A stretch of DNA of 64,000 nucleotides from Berberis thunbergii (taxonomy: Eukaryota > Streptophyta > Magnoliopsida > Ranunculales > Berberidaceae). Made by a program: the position numbers and the translations under genes. Below are positions 22,813 to 35,372 of the stretch, piece after piece. Numbering within the stretch: position 1 is the first letter of the stretch; every line of letters starts with the position of its first letter. The notes beneath the pieces are model-generated. The model did no database searches. It was given only the letters and a program-made list of their open reading frames with translations, and had not been told where the DNA came from. Where the stretch lies: contig QNQO01000593.1 of NCBI GenBank assembly GCA_003290165.1, forward strand, positions 186,001 through 250,000, read 5' to 3'.

Positions 22813-23166
22813 TAGGGCTGAACAAAAAATCGATCAAACCGATTAAATCGACTGAACAGATCTAATCGATTCGGTTTAAATTCGGTTCGGATCAGTTTCA
22901 GTTTTAAAAAACTCAAAATCGAAGTGGTCGGTTCAGTTTTCGGTTTCTATGTGATTTTAACCGACCAAATATATATAATAAATAATATATAATTTATATA
23001 TAAATAATACAATATGTTTAAAATAGTCGGTCGGTTAGGTTTTATTTCGATTTTGGTTCGATTTTAGTCGATTCGGTTCGGTTTGAAAATTTTAAAACCG
23101 ACCTAAGTCAATTTCTATTCACGGTTTAAGTGAAAAACCGAACCGTCGGTTCGGTTTTCAGCCCTA
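22813..23166. mobile_element. hAT-like MITE with CGGTTCGGTT subterminal arrays
   Basis: Ends are TAGGGCTGAACAAAAAA and TTTTCAGCCCTA. The flanking 8-mers GTTGCTGG (22805-22812) and GTTGCTAG (23167-23174) match at 7 of 8. The interior is dominated by dispersed CGGTTCGGTTT words in both orientations. It is in opposite orientation to the related copy at 25716-26141. Non-coding. Confidence 0.75.
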
Positions 23167-23174
23167 GTTGCTAG

Positions 23175-25707
23175 TGAGATTGAGGGCGATCGAGAGGTTT
23201 GTGATCGATTGTGGGGAATAAGGAGGCAATGGTAGTGGAGAATGGACATAGAAAGGATGAGAGATCACATAGAAAGACGATGATGGGAAATTCAGTGATA
23301 AGAGCAAGGGTATTTTTTAAAATTTAAAATCTTGACACATTTAATAACACCAACATATTAATTGTTGTTATAGTAATAGATGTATTTTTTGTTACCCCTA
23401 TTTAGTTTTTTAATACTTTAGTTATAACTTCATAGAAATATATCTAAGGGTATCTCTTCATCAAGAGTGCTTCTACATTGCACTGTTTTTTTGCACTTAT
23501 CTCGATGCAATCCTACAATACCTGATAGCATCAGGCAAAAAATCAGTGCACTTAAAAAAAAAAAACTGCCTCATCAAACTTCTTTTTGATTGGCATGGGA
23601 TGGGACCTAAATCAAGCCACTTTTTTTTTCTTTTTCCAAACCAAATGATTGCACATTTGACACAAACCACCAGGGCAAGCCCCCCACCACCTCCTCCCTT
23701 TCAATTTCACGTGCACCACCACAACCCCATTCAACAATTTATTTTTCAAAAGACATCTAAACATGCCACTAGAATCTAAATCTCCAAAAGCGGTGTGTAG
23801 TCCATCTTCCCCACCACCTTTTATCAGACTCTATTTTCTTTTCTGATCTTCATGAACAAGTTTGCAATGCAGGAGACCATAAGGACTTGTTTGTTTAATC
23901 CAGAATTAGAAAAATCAAGATAAGAACTTCGCTTTACAACCTAAAGACTGTCATGTGTGTGCTTATGAACCAAACAAAGACAATATGACCTCATGGAAAT
24001 CAAGTCAAGGGTTCCTTTATATGGTTTGTGTTTTGATAAGTTTGGGTTGCCATAAAACAAGGATATTAGTTCCTTAAGTGTGAAGTCATTGATAGCAAAA
24101 TTTCTTATGTGGGGCATCTGTTAGGTAGCTTTGTTAGCTTTATAAGAAACATTATATTATTGTTGTATTAATGGAAGTACTATTTTTTGATATTTCCCCA
24201 TGTAATTAGACATTTTTTGCATGTACAACACTACCATGTAATTAGATATATATTACTATGTTGATCACACACCAACCCAACCCAATGTTAAATTTATAGT
24301 TTTCAAGTTTTTGAATGTTACGAAGAAATTGATGGGACAAAAACATGATATTGCTTAATACGTATTCGAAAATACTAGAAAAATCAGGTTTTTACAACAA
24401 GGGTGACGTAGCGTGATCTTAAAATAATGATGAAATTCATAAAATGTTTTGTGTATCTCAATATTATAAAAATTCCACTAATGATGTTATATCATTTTGA
24501 TTACAAAACCTAATTCCCTAGTCTCACTCTAATATGATTACCAATCTAAACCTGATTAAGTTAAACCCATTCCACCGAAGTCTTGGGTTGGATCTTGTGT
24601 CGATTGAACCCGCCCAAGTTGCAACCCTAATGGTTACTAACAGCCGTTATTAACAGCCAAAACACTCAGTTACTTGTAACACCATCCATCGCTTAACTCC
24701 TTACTTTATCTGGTTAATTTTTAAGGATTAATTACCAAAATAAAATAAAATAAAATAATAATAATTAATCCCTAAAAGTGTTTGTTTGTGGAATGGTCAC
24801 CAGCTAAGCAGAGTGACAGTGTCTCAGCCACTTCTGTACAATTTCTCTGTATGAAAAAGTTAACACAATCGCCAAACAAACACACCCCAATAACTTCCAA
24901 ATCCAGATCGCATCTCAACGATCCCGTGTTGCCAGTCAGACACGTCATCCACTTCTCCACGTTTCATTTTCACGCATCCCGATAAAATCATTTTTAACCA
25001 TCAGGTAAAATTTTAACCGTGGTTAAAATTTAACAGTAAAATGATGTGGTTGCCAGCTCGAGCTCGAGGAATGTCTTGGACACTTGCTTTTGGACTAATT
25101 TAATGACAGATTTATGGACTAAACAAATAATTATTAAGAAGCTAATCAAGTCTAAGCACAGTTTCAGTCAAAGTCAAAGTCAAAGTATTGCATTCTCCAA
25201 TTGTACTGGAGAATGGGCCCACTCATTTTTAAATACATCTAACTAAGCCTCATAATATGGGTTTTTTTCTTCATAATATGGGTTTAATTATAGTTTAGAG
25301 AATATTTTTAGTTTTTAAATTCATGTATTTCTTAACACAAATTAGTCATTAGTTTCATGAATTTTAAGTTTTTTTTTTTTAAATTAATCATTAGTTAGAT
25401 TATTAGAATATCGCATTACAGTTAAGCTAAGCCGTGGTGGAGTATTAGTGTTGAGCATCATCGATGGTTAAAGGTAATTTGTATTTCTAGTGTTCATTTA
25501 CGCATTAAATAACCACACATATAATCTATCTACAAGGTTTTTATAGTGCTTGATTCGAGATCACTGATTTCTGTCTGAGAGGATGGTCTATACATGATCA
25601 GATCATTCTATCATTCTCTCAATGAGTTAAAAGAAGTTTGAGAGGGATAGAGTTGTCCAATCACATACGAACCACCATCATAAATATAAATAAGTGCTTT
25701 CAGACTA
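23175..25707. other. AT-rich spacer
   Basis: No supported gene. The 23546-23779 frame is a Pro/His-rich low-complexity run. A tandem GTCAAA repeat lies near 25165-25185. 24400-24520 vaguely resembles 19860-19975, suggesting another old dispersed repeat. Confidence 0.4.
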
Positions 25708-25715
25708 GAATCTCT

Positions 25716-26141
25716 TAGGACTGATCGGTTCGGTTTTTCACTTAAACCATGAATCGAACCGATCTAGATCGATTTTAAAATTTTCAAATCGAAATCGAAC
25801 CGACCATTAATAAAGCCGATCCGAAATCGAACCGATTCTAATTTATGCAAACCGTAACCAAACCGAACTGACTAAAATCGAATCAAAACCGAAATAAAAC
25901 CGAACCGACCGACTATTTTAAACATATTATATTATTTATATATAAAATATATATTATTTATTATATATATTCGGTTTGGTCGGTTAAAATCACATATAAA
26001 CCGAAAAACGAACCGACCACTTCAGTTTTGAATTTTTTAAAACCGAAACCGATTTGAACCGAATTTAAACCGAACCAATCGATTCAATTTTAATCGGTTC
26101 GGTCGATTTAGTCGGTTTGATCGATTTTTTGTTTAACTCTA
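25716..26141. mobile_element. hAT-like MITE with CGGTTCGGTT arrays, second copy
   Basis: A 426-bp element ending TAGGACTGATCGG and GTTTAACTCTA. It is flanked by an exact 8-bp duplication GAATCTCT (25708-25715 and 26142-26149). Its right end in reverse complement aligns with the left end of the element at 22813 (AACAAAAAATCGATCAAACC), so the two are inverted relatives 2.5 kb apart. Confidence 0.82.
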
Positions 26142-26234
26142 GAATCTCTAAACATTTTCATCTTTGATTGAATTAAAAATGTTTAAGAAAGTGCAAGCCC
26201 AGACTTAAAAATCTTTACTAGGGTGATTATCTAA

Positions 26235-26562
26235 GGGTGTGTTTGGTTGCATAGAATCCTATGTCATGAGAATCCATGAGGGGACCACTACATTTTAGGC
26301 TAAATTGATATATCACTCCACATCCACCATTTGGTTTTGTAATCAAAGGTGGGAATGAAAGTCTCATGAACATGAAAATCACATGCCTTGGGGGCCAAGG
26401 AGTGGAATTCTCATGTTCATGGGACTTCCATTACCACCATTGATCACAAAATCAAATGGTGGTCAAATGGTAAATGTGGAGTGATATATCAATTTAGCCT
26501 AAAATGTAGTGGTCCCCTCATGAATTTCCATGGCATAGGATTATATGCAACCAAACACACCC
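26235..26562. mobile_element. Harbinger/Tourist-like MITE, TIR GGGTGTGTTTGGTTGCA
   Basis: A 328-bp largely palindromic element beginning GGGTGTGTTTGGTTGCATAG and ending ACCAAACACACCC, flanked by TAA on both sides (26232-26234 and 26563-26565). The 3-bp TWA-type duplication and this TIR are characteristic of PIF/Harbinger MITEs. A related copy lies in intron 2 of the WD40 gene (35820-36094). Confidence 0.8.
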
Positions 26563-26565
26563 TAA

Positions 26566-27281
26566 GTAAACACATTTGACGGGATACTTCTCCAACGTAA
26601 CACTTTCGATAGCTCATAAAAAAAAAATTTGGCGTAAATTTATTCGGCATATATGACTACAACTTATCTTATCACAATTTACATTTATTTTTATTTTTTG
26701 GAAAATTGTATCAAAACAAACTTAATTATTCACCATAAATTTGTAAGCTTGATCATACTCAAATCAACTAATGAAAACCTATCTTTGGTGTGACACTTCA
26801 GTATCTTTTATCAGGTGGGGTGTTTTTTCACTTTAACTTTGAATGCTACAACACCACCACCACCACCCCACAAAAAATCAAATCTCAAAGTTGTTTAGTT
26901 AGGTAGAACATGTCTTTGTCTCTCAAGACCTCTCTATCACTAATCAAGTATTATAATGTTATGATCAGAGATTGAACTCTGATGTGATACTAATTAACAA
27001 AAGTAAAAAAGATTTAAAGAAAAAGATTGTCAAATCTTCCCAAAAAATGTAGTAACCAAGCCTTTGAATAAACCAAACACATGTTCTCCTTTGTACATGA
27101 CAAGCCTCTTCAATTTTTTAGTTTCCTTTGATTTTAAACATATTAAATTGTTTGCCTATATTCCCTATAGATACACACATGTTGATTGAGATCTTAAAAT
27201 TTGTCTAGCCATGTGGTACATTTTAATCTCATGATTGAATCAATTAACAATTCACTCTCCATTAGGGTTAGAGGTGTCAAT
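26566..27281. other. AT-rich spacer
   Basis: No gene. A (CCA)n-like run occurs near 26853-26870. Confidence 0.45.
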
Positions 27282-27874
27282 TAGGGGTGGGCACAGGACG
27301 GGATAGATCTCATCCCGTCCCAAACAAGTTCGGGACGAGATGGGATAAGATAAGCATGCTCAATTTATTGATAAATTATTTTGATAATTAATAACATAAT
27401 AAACACAATTTGTAACATATTACAACATGTAATACAATAACATATTAACAAAACATAATAAACATAGTAATGTGTAACATACAAAAAAAACATAGACTTC
27501 ATTCACAATCTGTAATATAAACTTCATTCAAAATCTGTAACATAAACATAGACTCCATTCACAACATGTAACATAAACTTATTCTGACTTCATTTACAAA
27601 TATAATACACAACCTGTAACATTATACCCAAACTTTATATGGGCATCTAAACAATCGCAATTCTAAAATAAATATTAAAATTATTAATAATAAATATTAT
27701 AAAATCAATATGGGATGGGACGGGATTGAAAATCTTCATCCCATCCCATTTCATCACATTCTAGAACGGGACGGGATCGGGATGAGATTAATCAATCTCA
27801 ATAAGACCCGAAAAAATCGGGATGAGACAGAACGTGATCGGAATCAGGATGGCGCGATGAGATGCCCACCCCTA
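27282..27874. mobile_element. hAT-like MITE, TIR TAGGGGTGGGCA, second copy
   Basis: 593 bp with ends TAGGGGTGGGCA and TGCCCACCCCTA. The flanking 8-mers GTGTCAAT (27274-27281) and CTGTCAAT (27875-27882) match at 7 of 8. Subterminal words GGGACGGGAT/CATCCCGTCCC resemble the element at 1037-2489. The centre is AT-rich with repeated AACATAATAAACA-like words. Non-coding. Confidence 0.82.
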
Positions 27875-27882
27875 CTGTCAAT

Positions 27883-29789
27883 GGGTTGGCTTCAGACCAA
27901 ACTTGGGTCGCTTATCTATCTATAAGTTGTGATTTCAATTTAAAATAATTTCAAACTTTGAACTCGTGATACCATCTGCTACAAATCTATCAGTAAGCTA
28001 GTGCTCAACGTCAAGTTAAACAACAGAAAAAGCCGGGTTTTTGTGAATGCTCTTGTGGGTTTTCATTCATCTCATTGGTTTATGGAGTGAGTGAGGCTAC
28101 CTGTCGAGAGAGCGGGCAAGGACATTGGGTGCATCTCAACCTTAAAAGTCTCCATGTTGGAAAAAAAAAGCACAAGACCCCACTAATCAATCACCCCCAT
28201 TGGATCACTCTAAACCTAATCAACCTTAAAATGTCCATGATGGAAAAAGCAAGGGAGCCCACATGATCAATGGAACTTTGTTTACTTATAAATTCTTGTG
28301 GGACCTTTCCATTTATAAAACAAAAAAAATACATAAAAATTCTTATCCCTTGAAGACAAAGATTTCTACCTAATTAATTAAAAGTTAGGAAAAATACTAC
28401 TATACAAACAAGTTGAAGATAATTTTATTTTCTACATTATTTTACAAAAGAAAAATAACATAATTGTGCCACCAACCCATTGATGCAAACTTGAATTACA
28501 ATTTTTTGATTAGTTGTGGAAACCTGAATTAGAATATTTTTATGTATAAGATGGAAATTTAGCTCTTTACAACTAGAGAGTGTGTATGGAAATTGAGTTT
28601 TTCAAAAACGCGTTTTGGAGTTCATCTTTATGAGCCCCAAACTGGTAAGGGACCCTCACTCCATTAACAATGGAATTCAAAGCTTCTTATATCAAGTAGC
28701 TTTTTCTAGGTTTGGGACTGTTGAAAGTAGAGGACCTCCCCCAATTGTGAGAAGGAGAACTAAAAAACTTCAAGTGGGCCATCTGAATTTTTTTGGGGGA
28801 TAAAAAGTTTTGTGATTTGGCTAAAATGTCATTGTTGATTTAAGTGACTTTTTTTTTTTTTCAAAGGGGAACCAGCTAAGCAAGCAAGTTTTGAAGTCTG
28901 GAGACCACTATCTTAAACGAGAAATGCGTGTGGTGCCAAAGAGTAAAGAAGACGCCCAACAATTTGGCAAGTGCATTACTACCATATCCACTTGTTTATC
29001 TTAATTTGACTTAGGGGTGGTGAAGGTCACACTTGATTAGACGATTATTTGATGGGTTATGATGAGAAATCAATAAGTTATATGATCATGGGGGTACATG
29101 TGGCACGAGCTAATTCTAGCACAAGAAAGACTTTAGTGTAGTCCCAAGTGAATTTGTACATAAATTGTTGTTCAGTCCGTAAGTCAAATACCTAAGCCTG
29201 AGTTAAGCTAGTCCAAGAGTCACAGGTCTTAAGGTTTAGCCCAGGACAATAAGGCTCGAACATGAATCTCAGAGTTGTCATAGGCCCGAGATCTACTCTC
29301 ATGAATCAACTCTTAGCCTGAGCAAGCATTGGGTTCCAAATAGAGTCAAGTGCCGAAGAGACTTATTCATGCACATGTAAGATGTTATGCTAGATCTCCT
29401 CTCTTCATCACGCTTTCGATTACAAAGACTTTTCGAAAAGGAACACTCGCTATAAAATGTGATGAAATGAAGAAGAGAGATACACATACACTTTGCTATT
29501 TACTTCCAGTTTCTGCTCCTCCTTACATTGATATATGACTTAAGTATCAGAGTGCATTCGGCCACTATAACAATAGTTATTGGCTAACTGCTACTCATTT
29601 TTGCAATCTTGAGATCAGCAGGATCAACCAGGACGGATTTGAACACATCATATTAGGTTATCTAACTCAGCTCGTTGCAACTGCCGGTCCCAAGTCCGGA
29701 TAAAAGAGGAGGGTTGGTGTTAGGCTTGTGATAGCCAACCGTAAAAAATCCATCACATCTTTTTCATGAAATTTGGTTAAAAAGGATTA
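27883..29789. other. Spacer, in part probable LTR-retrotransposon debris
   Basis: No gene. About 29080-29660 reads like the R/U5 portion of a plant Gypsy LTR (TATATGACTTAAGTATCAGAGTG, then TTCGGCC), a phrase common in such LTRs. I found no paired LTR, primer-binding site or termini, so this is tentative. Confidence 0.35.
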
Positions 29790-31680
29790 ATGCAGAAGGA
29801 TAGGGCGTCCCCCGCTATAAGCGACGAGCTGCACTTACGCTCGAGTGTAGGTCAGCGCGTCGGGGATTTCTATTATAAATTTTGCTTTAGCTCAAGATTT
29901 TGGGATCGTAAATACTATAAGAGGGAAGATCACTTGGTGATCTTTGCGAGTGGGCGCAATAGAAGTCAAATTGATTATTTTCTTGTTACGAGACACGATT
30001 TAGGTAGGTGTAAAAATTGTAAGGTTATACCAGGAGAATGTCTGACAAACCAACATAGGCTGTTAGTTCTCGATTTTGGTCTAAGAGTAGGGGTCGTATT
30101 GCTATAGAACATGTTAGACCGATAACTAAGTGGTGGACCTTACAGGGAGATGTGTGCCAAAATTTTAGAAAGAAGATTTTGGGTGGCAAGTCAGTTTCAA
30201 AGGGTTTGGAGAATCTCGAACCAAAAGATAGGTCGAACCAAAAGATAGGACTAGTAGTGCGGATCTTTTTGAACATTTGGCAAACCGAATAAGAAGATGT
30301 GCAAATGAAGAGTTAGGAGAGGCCAAAAGATGAGGTTTATATGGTAAGGAGACATGGTGGTGGAATGCTGATGTGCAACAAACCATTGCCAAAAATAAAA
30401 TATGCTTTAAGGAATGACAAAAAGATAGGTGCTTAGAGTTTTATGAGCTTTATAAGCAAATTAAGAAGTTGAGTAGTAAAGCATTAGGGAAAGCTAAGAA
30501 GATAGCATATGATGATCTTTATAATAGGCTAAGTACAAAGGAAGGGGAGAATGATACTTCAAGATAGCTAAAGCTATAGAGAACGAAAAACTAGGGACTT
30601 GAGTCATGTTAAGTGTGTTAAGAATGATGATGGAAGAGTTTTAATGCAGGATAAAGCTATTTTAGATAGACGGAATGATTACTTTTGAAACATACTTAAT
30701 GGAACACATGTAGGGAAGTTAAACTTAGAGGGGTATGCTTCACAGGAAGGGAGAGATCACATGTTCCATCGTAGAGTTAGTGCCACAAAAGTGAGAGAAG
30801 CTTTAAAAAGAATGAAGACATGGAAGGCCGTTGGATCGGATGATATACCAATTGAAACATGAAAATGTCTGGGAGAAGTTGGGATTCAATGACTAACTAA
30901 GCTCTTTAATAGGATTTTGGAAACTAGAAAAATGTCAGATTCATGGAAGCATAGCATTGTGGTACCAATTTATAAGAACAAAGAGGATATCCAGAATTGC
31001 TCGAACTATAGAGGGATAAAGCTTATGAGTCATATGATGAAACTTTGGGAGAAGTTATAGAACGAAGACTTAAGGAGTTTAACCACGATTTCGAAAAATC
31101 AATTTGGATTTATGCCGGGTAGGTCTACTACAGAGGCCATCTTCCCACTTAGGCAAACTATAGAAAAATACCGAGAGGCACGTAAGAGTTTGCATATGGT
31201 TTTTATTGATTTGGAGAAAGCACATAATAGGGTCCCTACTCCCTAGGGAGTTAATTTGGTGGGTGCTTGAAAGGAAAAAAGTGTCTAAATGTTATGTCGA
31301 TATCATTAAGGATATATATGAAGGAGCTGTAACAAGTGTTCGCGCTAGGTGAGATGTCCAGTGAATTTTCAGTGTCAGTAGGACTATATCAAGGGTCGGC
31401 GTTAAGTCCATATTTATTTGTTTTGGTCATGGATGAGTTGACGAGACATTTGCAAGAAGATGTACCTTGGTGCATGTTATTTGCAGATAATATTGTCTTA
31501 ATTGATGAGACTAGTACAGGTTTATGTCAGAAATTAGATAGGTGGCAAGCGGCTTTATAGAGTAAAAATTTTAAAATTAGTCGTTCGAAGACGGAGTATC
31601 TAGTGTGCAACTTTGGTTGTGAACCACGAGGGATAAGTAATGCAATTGACATAGACATAGAAGTAAACAATAGATCGATC
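29790..31680 (+). pseudogene. Decayed non-LTR retrotransposon (probably RTE-type LINE): endonuclease and reverse transcriptase
   Basis: The first part (to about 30105) shows the end of an apurinic-type endonuclease: RNRSQIDYFLV and CKVIPGECLTNQHRLLVLD. It continues in other frames with KCVKND-like and MKTWKAVGSDDIPIE blocks, then reverse transcriptase motifs: NYRGIKLMSH, NQFGFMPGRSTTEAI, MVFIDLEKAHN and GLYQGSALSPYLFVLVMDEL. The catalytic box reads FADN instead of the usual FADD. Several frameshifts and stops interrupt it, so it is dead. The phrase set matches RTE-like LINEs of plants as I remember them. The 3' end fades at about 31680 without a visible poly-A. Confidence 0.8.
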
Positions 31681-34000
31681 AATACATGACACAATAATCT
31701 TCAAAACTGGTTAGATGAGACATGACACAATAGGGGCCTGATAATTAGACCCTACAAGGTCTCCTTGTAGCATATTTGTCGAACTATAAACAAGGAAATA
31801 TTTCTTGATCACCAGTCTCATCATCTCATGTTTATTCAATAAAAGAATTGATGGTTGCTTCCAAAGTCCAAAATGTATTAATGAATTCCTATACTTCTTC
31901 ATCCATTTTGGGCCCATATTTGTCAATTCTGGGCCCAATCAGGAACTAAACTATGGGCCCATTTAGTACAGAATCATTTTTGTGCTCTCCACCCTTCTAA
32001 TGGCTTGACTAAATATATACAAAATTTGCAATTTTAGGATTCTTAAATTCCATTAAATACTTGATCTCATTGTTGAATGATTCTTTCGCGAAATATAATT
32101 CCCTCAAGCAATCTAATATTTTATGACCTAACGTACGACATACCTATTCCTAACTCTGGAATTAACTACATCCTGGATTATTCGTATTTGTTAACCATCA
32201 TTATCATCGCTTACGTCTAAGTATACTATAACTTATTGTATCATTGAAATGGTAAAGAAAACACTGAGGTCATGGTTATCAAATTATAATAAACTTGAAA
32301 TAAAAGGTTTAGATGTCACTTAGGTGATTAGGATGATTTTAATGGATGTAAGTTAATGGTGGAGTAATGTTGAGATCTAAGGTACCATGAAGAAAAAAGT
32401 TTCAATTTTTTTTATTAGTCAGAGTGTTTGTTTCCCCGTGAATCATGCCATGTTTGAAGAATCAAAATAACCTAAATAGGCTATAGGCTTATATAGCCTA
32501 TTTGATTTCAATAATACTTGAGGGAATCCCATCAATCAACTATAAATTATTTGACACACAAACCCATTGTGATTTGAGAGTCACTTTCTTAGTTTGAAAA
32601 ATTATAGTTTGCTGACCTTTTTAGGTTTTGTTTGAGTTTTTTTACGCTTTTATCTCTTATATAGATAGCGTTTATGACGGTATTTTTAAAGAAGATGAAC
32701 ATAAAGTATAAAAATAACAAAACAATGTCAAAAAAAACAGGTCAAGCTAGAGTTACTCCTTAGTTTGATCTCATTGGTGCACAAGACATTTGTATCTATT
32801 TTTTCAAAAGAAACTTTCATTACTACCATCATTATATGTTATTCCATAAGTATTTCAAATGGGTGAAATATCATTTCATCTAACAAATTTGAAATATTTT
32901 TAGGGTATATGTGATGTTCACAATGTGTTGTGCGAGTCGGACTTGCCCTAGACTCTCAGTGGAAGATTGGGTGTGTTTTATTTTTCGGTGTTTCGTAAAA
33001 AAAAAAAAAAAAGCTTTTCTCCAAAAATTATGTTTTATGATATTGATTTTTATAGGACAAAGAAACTTTTCAGCTAGTTTAGGTTTTTCCTCTTCGATCT
33101 TTTCACTCACTGGTGACTTTTTCCTCAACTCAAAGTTCTCAAAATACTCAACGTCAGAACATTTAAAGCCTCACGTAACATATTCCTCTATTCTCTTCAA
33201 CAATTCCTTCAACAAAATGGAAATGTTCATAACAATTACTCACTTAAATTTAATCTATTTCTCTTGTTATGTAGATTTTCGCTATTTGGTTGTCTATTTA
33301 CTGACATAAAATCAATTTTTTATAAGATTGTTTCCCACTACTCATGAAAATCCAAGTTCGAGGGAGAAACTTTGGAATTGAATTCACAAAACGGTTTCAA
33401 TTCCCATATCTATTTTCCATACAACCAAACAGAACTTGAAAATTTTTCCAAAAAATCAAATTTTGCTTTGTAATGGTTGCTTAGGCTGATAAATCGAGTT
33501 CGGAGTCTCGGAGAAGATGTTCTAAGACACTGTATTTTTTTTTTTAATCATAATACAAAAAGATTTGTCATTATGATTTAACAATTTTTTCAGTTTATTA
33601 TTATGGCTTTTTAGTGCATCCGATCTCAGAATTAGCATTGGGTGATCAAATGACTTGGGCTTTTATTGGACTGTATTAAGAATAGATCCATTTTTGTGGG
33701 CTTATAATACTGGGCCTCATTTCAAGATTCTTTCTTATGACTATGCATTGGCGAGGCTATAAATTCATCAAGATTCCGGCTAAGTAAGGCACTAAATTAA
33801 AGTATTTTTCTTGAAATTATCCTTTTTAGTTTTGCGGCACCGATTATTGAATCGAAACAAACTAAATTTTTCATAATGGATCCTCCCCCCATGAAGCACT
33901 CAACCACAAGTGACTATCCAAGCCCAGTCATGTGAACCAAAAACCGAAACTATAAGAGCAGGCGCACTCGTCTTCCACCATTACCTTCCTCGCACATATA
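31681..34000. other. AT-rich spacer
   Basis: No supported gene. It contains a dispersed-repeat copy (33260-33440), a poly-A run (about 33000-33012) and a 32640-32760 stretch similar to the palindromic repeat at 45035-45175. Frames at 32880-33309 have no recognisable domain. Confidence 0.4.
33260..33440 (+). repeat. Dispersed repeat family (GTCTATTTACTGACA motif)
   Basis: GCTATTTGGTTGTCTATTTA followed by CTGACATAAAAT, TTTTATAAGATTG, CACTACTCATGAAAATCC and CATACAACCAAACAGA. It parallels 48085-48285 and, in reverse, 22070-22245. Confidence 0.5.
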
Positions 34001-34513
34001 CTGGGGCGGAGCCAGGATTGCTGACAAAGAGGGGCAAAAAAAGTTTGAAAAGACCAATTTACCCTTAAACGCAAGATTTTTTTCTTTTTTAACTCCCAAC
34101 AAACCCACCCTCACCAACCCTCTCACTCTCTCTTCTTCTCATTCTCTTATATTTTCTCTCCCTCACAAACCCTCTCTCACGCTGTAATTTCTCAACTCGG
34201 CCTGTCGTCTCACTCTTATATTTTCACTTCCAATTCCCTCAACTTTGTAGCAGTTGGCTATATTGAACCCTGAAACGCGAACATATCGGTAGCAGAGATT
34301 TGTATAGAAGGGGGGGGGGGGGTGGAGAACCTAAACTTTTAAAATAATCCATAATTTAATTTTTAGTGGAGTCAAGAGCCAAGATTGTATACAAAAGGAA
34401 GCAACCTAAACTTTTAAAGGGGGGCAATATAAAAAATATGAGTAATTTAGTGAGATTTTTCAGAAAAATAAGGGGCCAATTGACCCCCTTAGCCAAATGG
34501 TAGATCCGCCCAT
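34001..34513. mobile_element. Mutator-like MITE, TIR CTGGGGCGGAGCC
   Basis: 513 bp starting CTGGGGCGGAGCCAGGATT and ending GTAGATCCGCCCAT, which is the inverted end with a few changes. An exact 9-bp duplication GCACATATA flanks it (33992-34000 and 34514-34522). The interior has CT-rich plant-leader-like DNA and a run of about 12 G at 34309-34322. Non-coding. Confidence 0.75.
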
Positions 34514-34689
34514 GCACATATATAAGACCGAATCCATAAAAAAGGATTACTAATCCTTAAATTTTTGAAGAAGGAGTCCTTCATCAGTAGTTGTGAATGA
34601 CTGACTTTTTCAATCTTTTTGAACGCAAAAGTTACCAATGACCCTCATACATCCAAGCCCAGTCCCCTAAGGCCCGTGATACTTTGTGG

Positions 34690-35290
34690 TCCAATTTTGG
34701 CCCACATGTCCTTTTCTTCTTATCAACTTTGTAGGTAGAGCTTAAAGGGTAGCTAAAGTTTTCTCCTCATTTTCTTGCAAACAAACGTGGATAACGCCAT
34801 CCCTCATTTTACCTACTTTTACGTAATTGTTCTCATCGCAAGCGTATCTTTGTCGACCCTCCTCGTAGGGTTGAAAACCGAATCTTCTTTGATCGGTTTA
34901 AAAAATTTCAAATCAAAACCGAATCGATCTACTGAAACTGATATAAAACTGAATAAAATGAAGCAATCGACTATTTTAAATATATTATATTATTTTTATA
35001 TAAAATATATATTATATGTATTTGGTCAATTCGATTTTCTTGATTAAAATCACATAAAAATCGAAAATCAAATGATTAATTCAGTTTTAATCGGTTCGGT
35101 CGGTTTAATTGTTATCCGATTTTTTCTTGAACCCTAACTCTTGGCCCAAGTATCATTTTGTTCTTATCAAGTTTTTTGGTAGAGCGAAAAAGTAAACAAT
35201 CGTTTTCTTGGAAGCAAACGTGGATAACGACACCCCTCATTTTACTTACTTGTACGTAATCGTTCTCACTCCAGTGTTTCTCAAAGTCCA
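34690..35290 (+). promoter_or_regulatory. Duplicated upstream region of the LRR-WD40 gene, split by a MITE
   Basis: A block of about 150 bp occurs twice in direct orientation, at about 34691-34860 and about 35145-35290. Shared landmarks in order are CTTATCAA, GGTAGAGC, TTTTCTTG.AA, AAACGTGGATAACG, CCCTCATTTTAC, ACGTAAT.GTTCTCA. The hAT-like MITE at 34866-35136 lies exactly between the copies. The downstream copy ends about 80 bp before the ATG at 35373 and likely contributes to the 5' leader. Confidence 0.65.
34866..35136. mobile_element. hAT-like MITE with CGGTT arrays, third copy
   Basis: Ends TAGGGTTGAAAACCGA and TTCTTGAACCCTA match the family at 22813 and 25716. Flanking 8-mers match poorly (5 of 8), consistent with age or with the local duplication. 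271 bp, non-coding. Confidence 0.65.
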
Positions 35291-35372
35291 CTACTCTCTT
35301 CAACCTCTCTATCTGTATGTCTGTCTGTCTTGAACAACAAAAAAAATGTAGAATTTGAACTATCAAACCACC

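Noticed and set aside
29080..29660. Complete Gypsy retrotransposon
   Set aside because: Only LTR-like phrases are visible; no second LTR, primer-binding site, gag or pol nearby.
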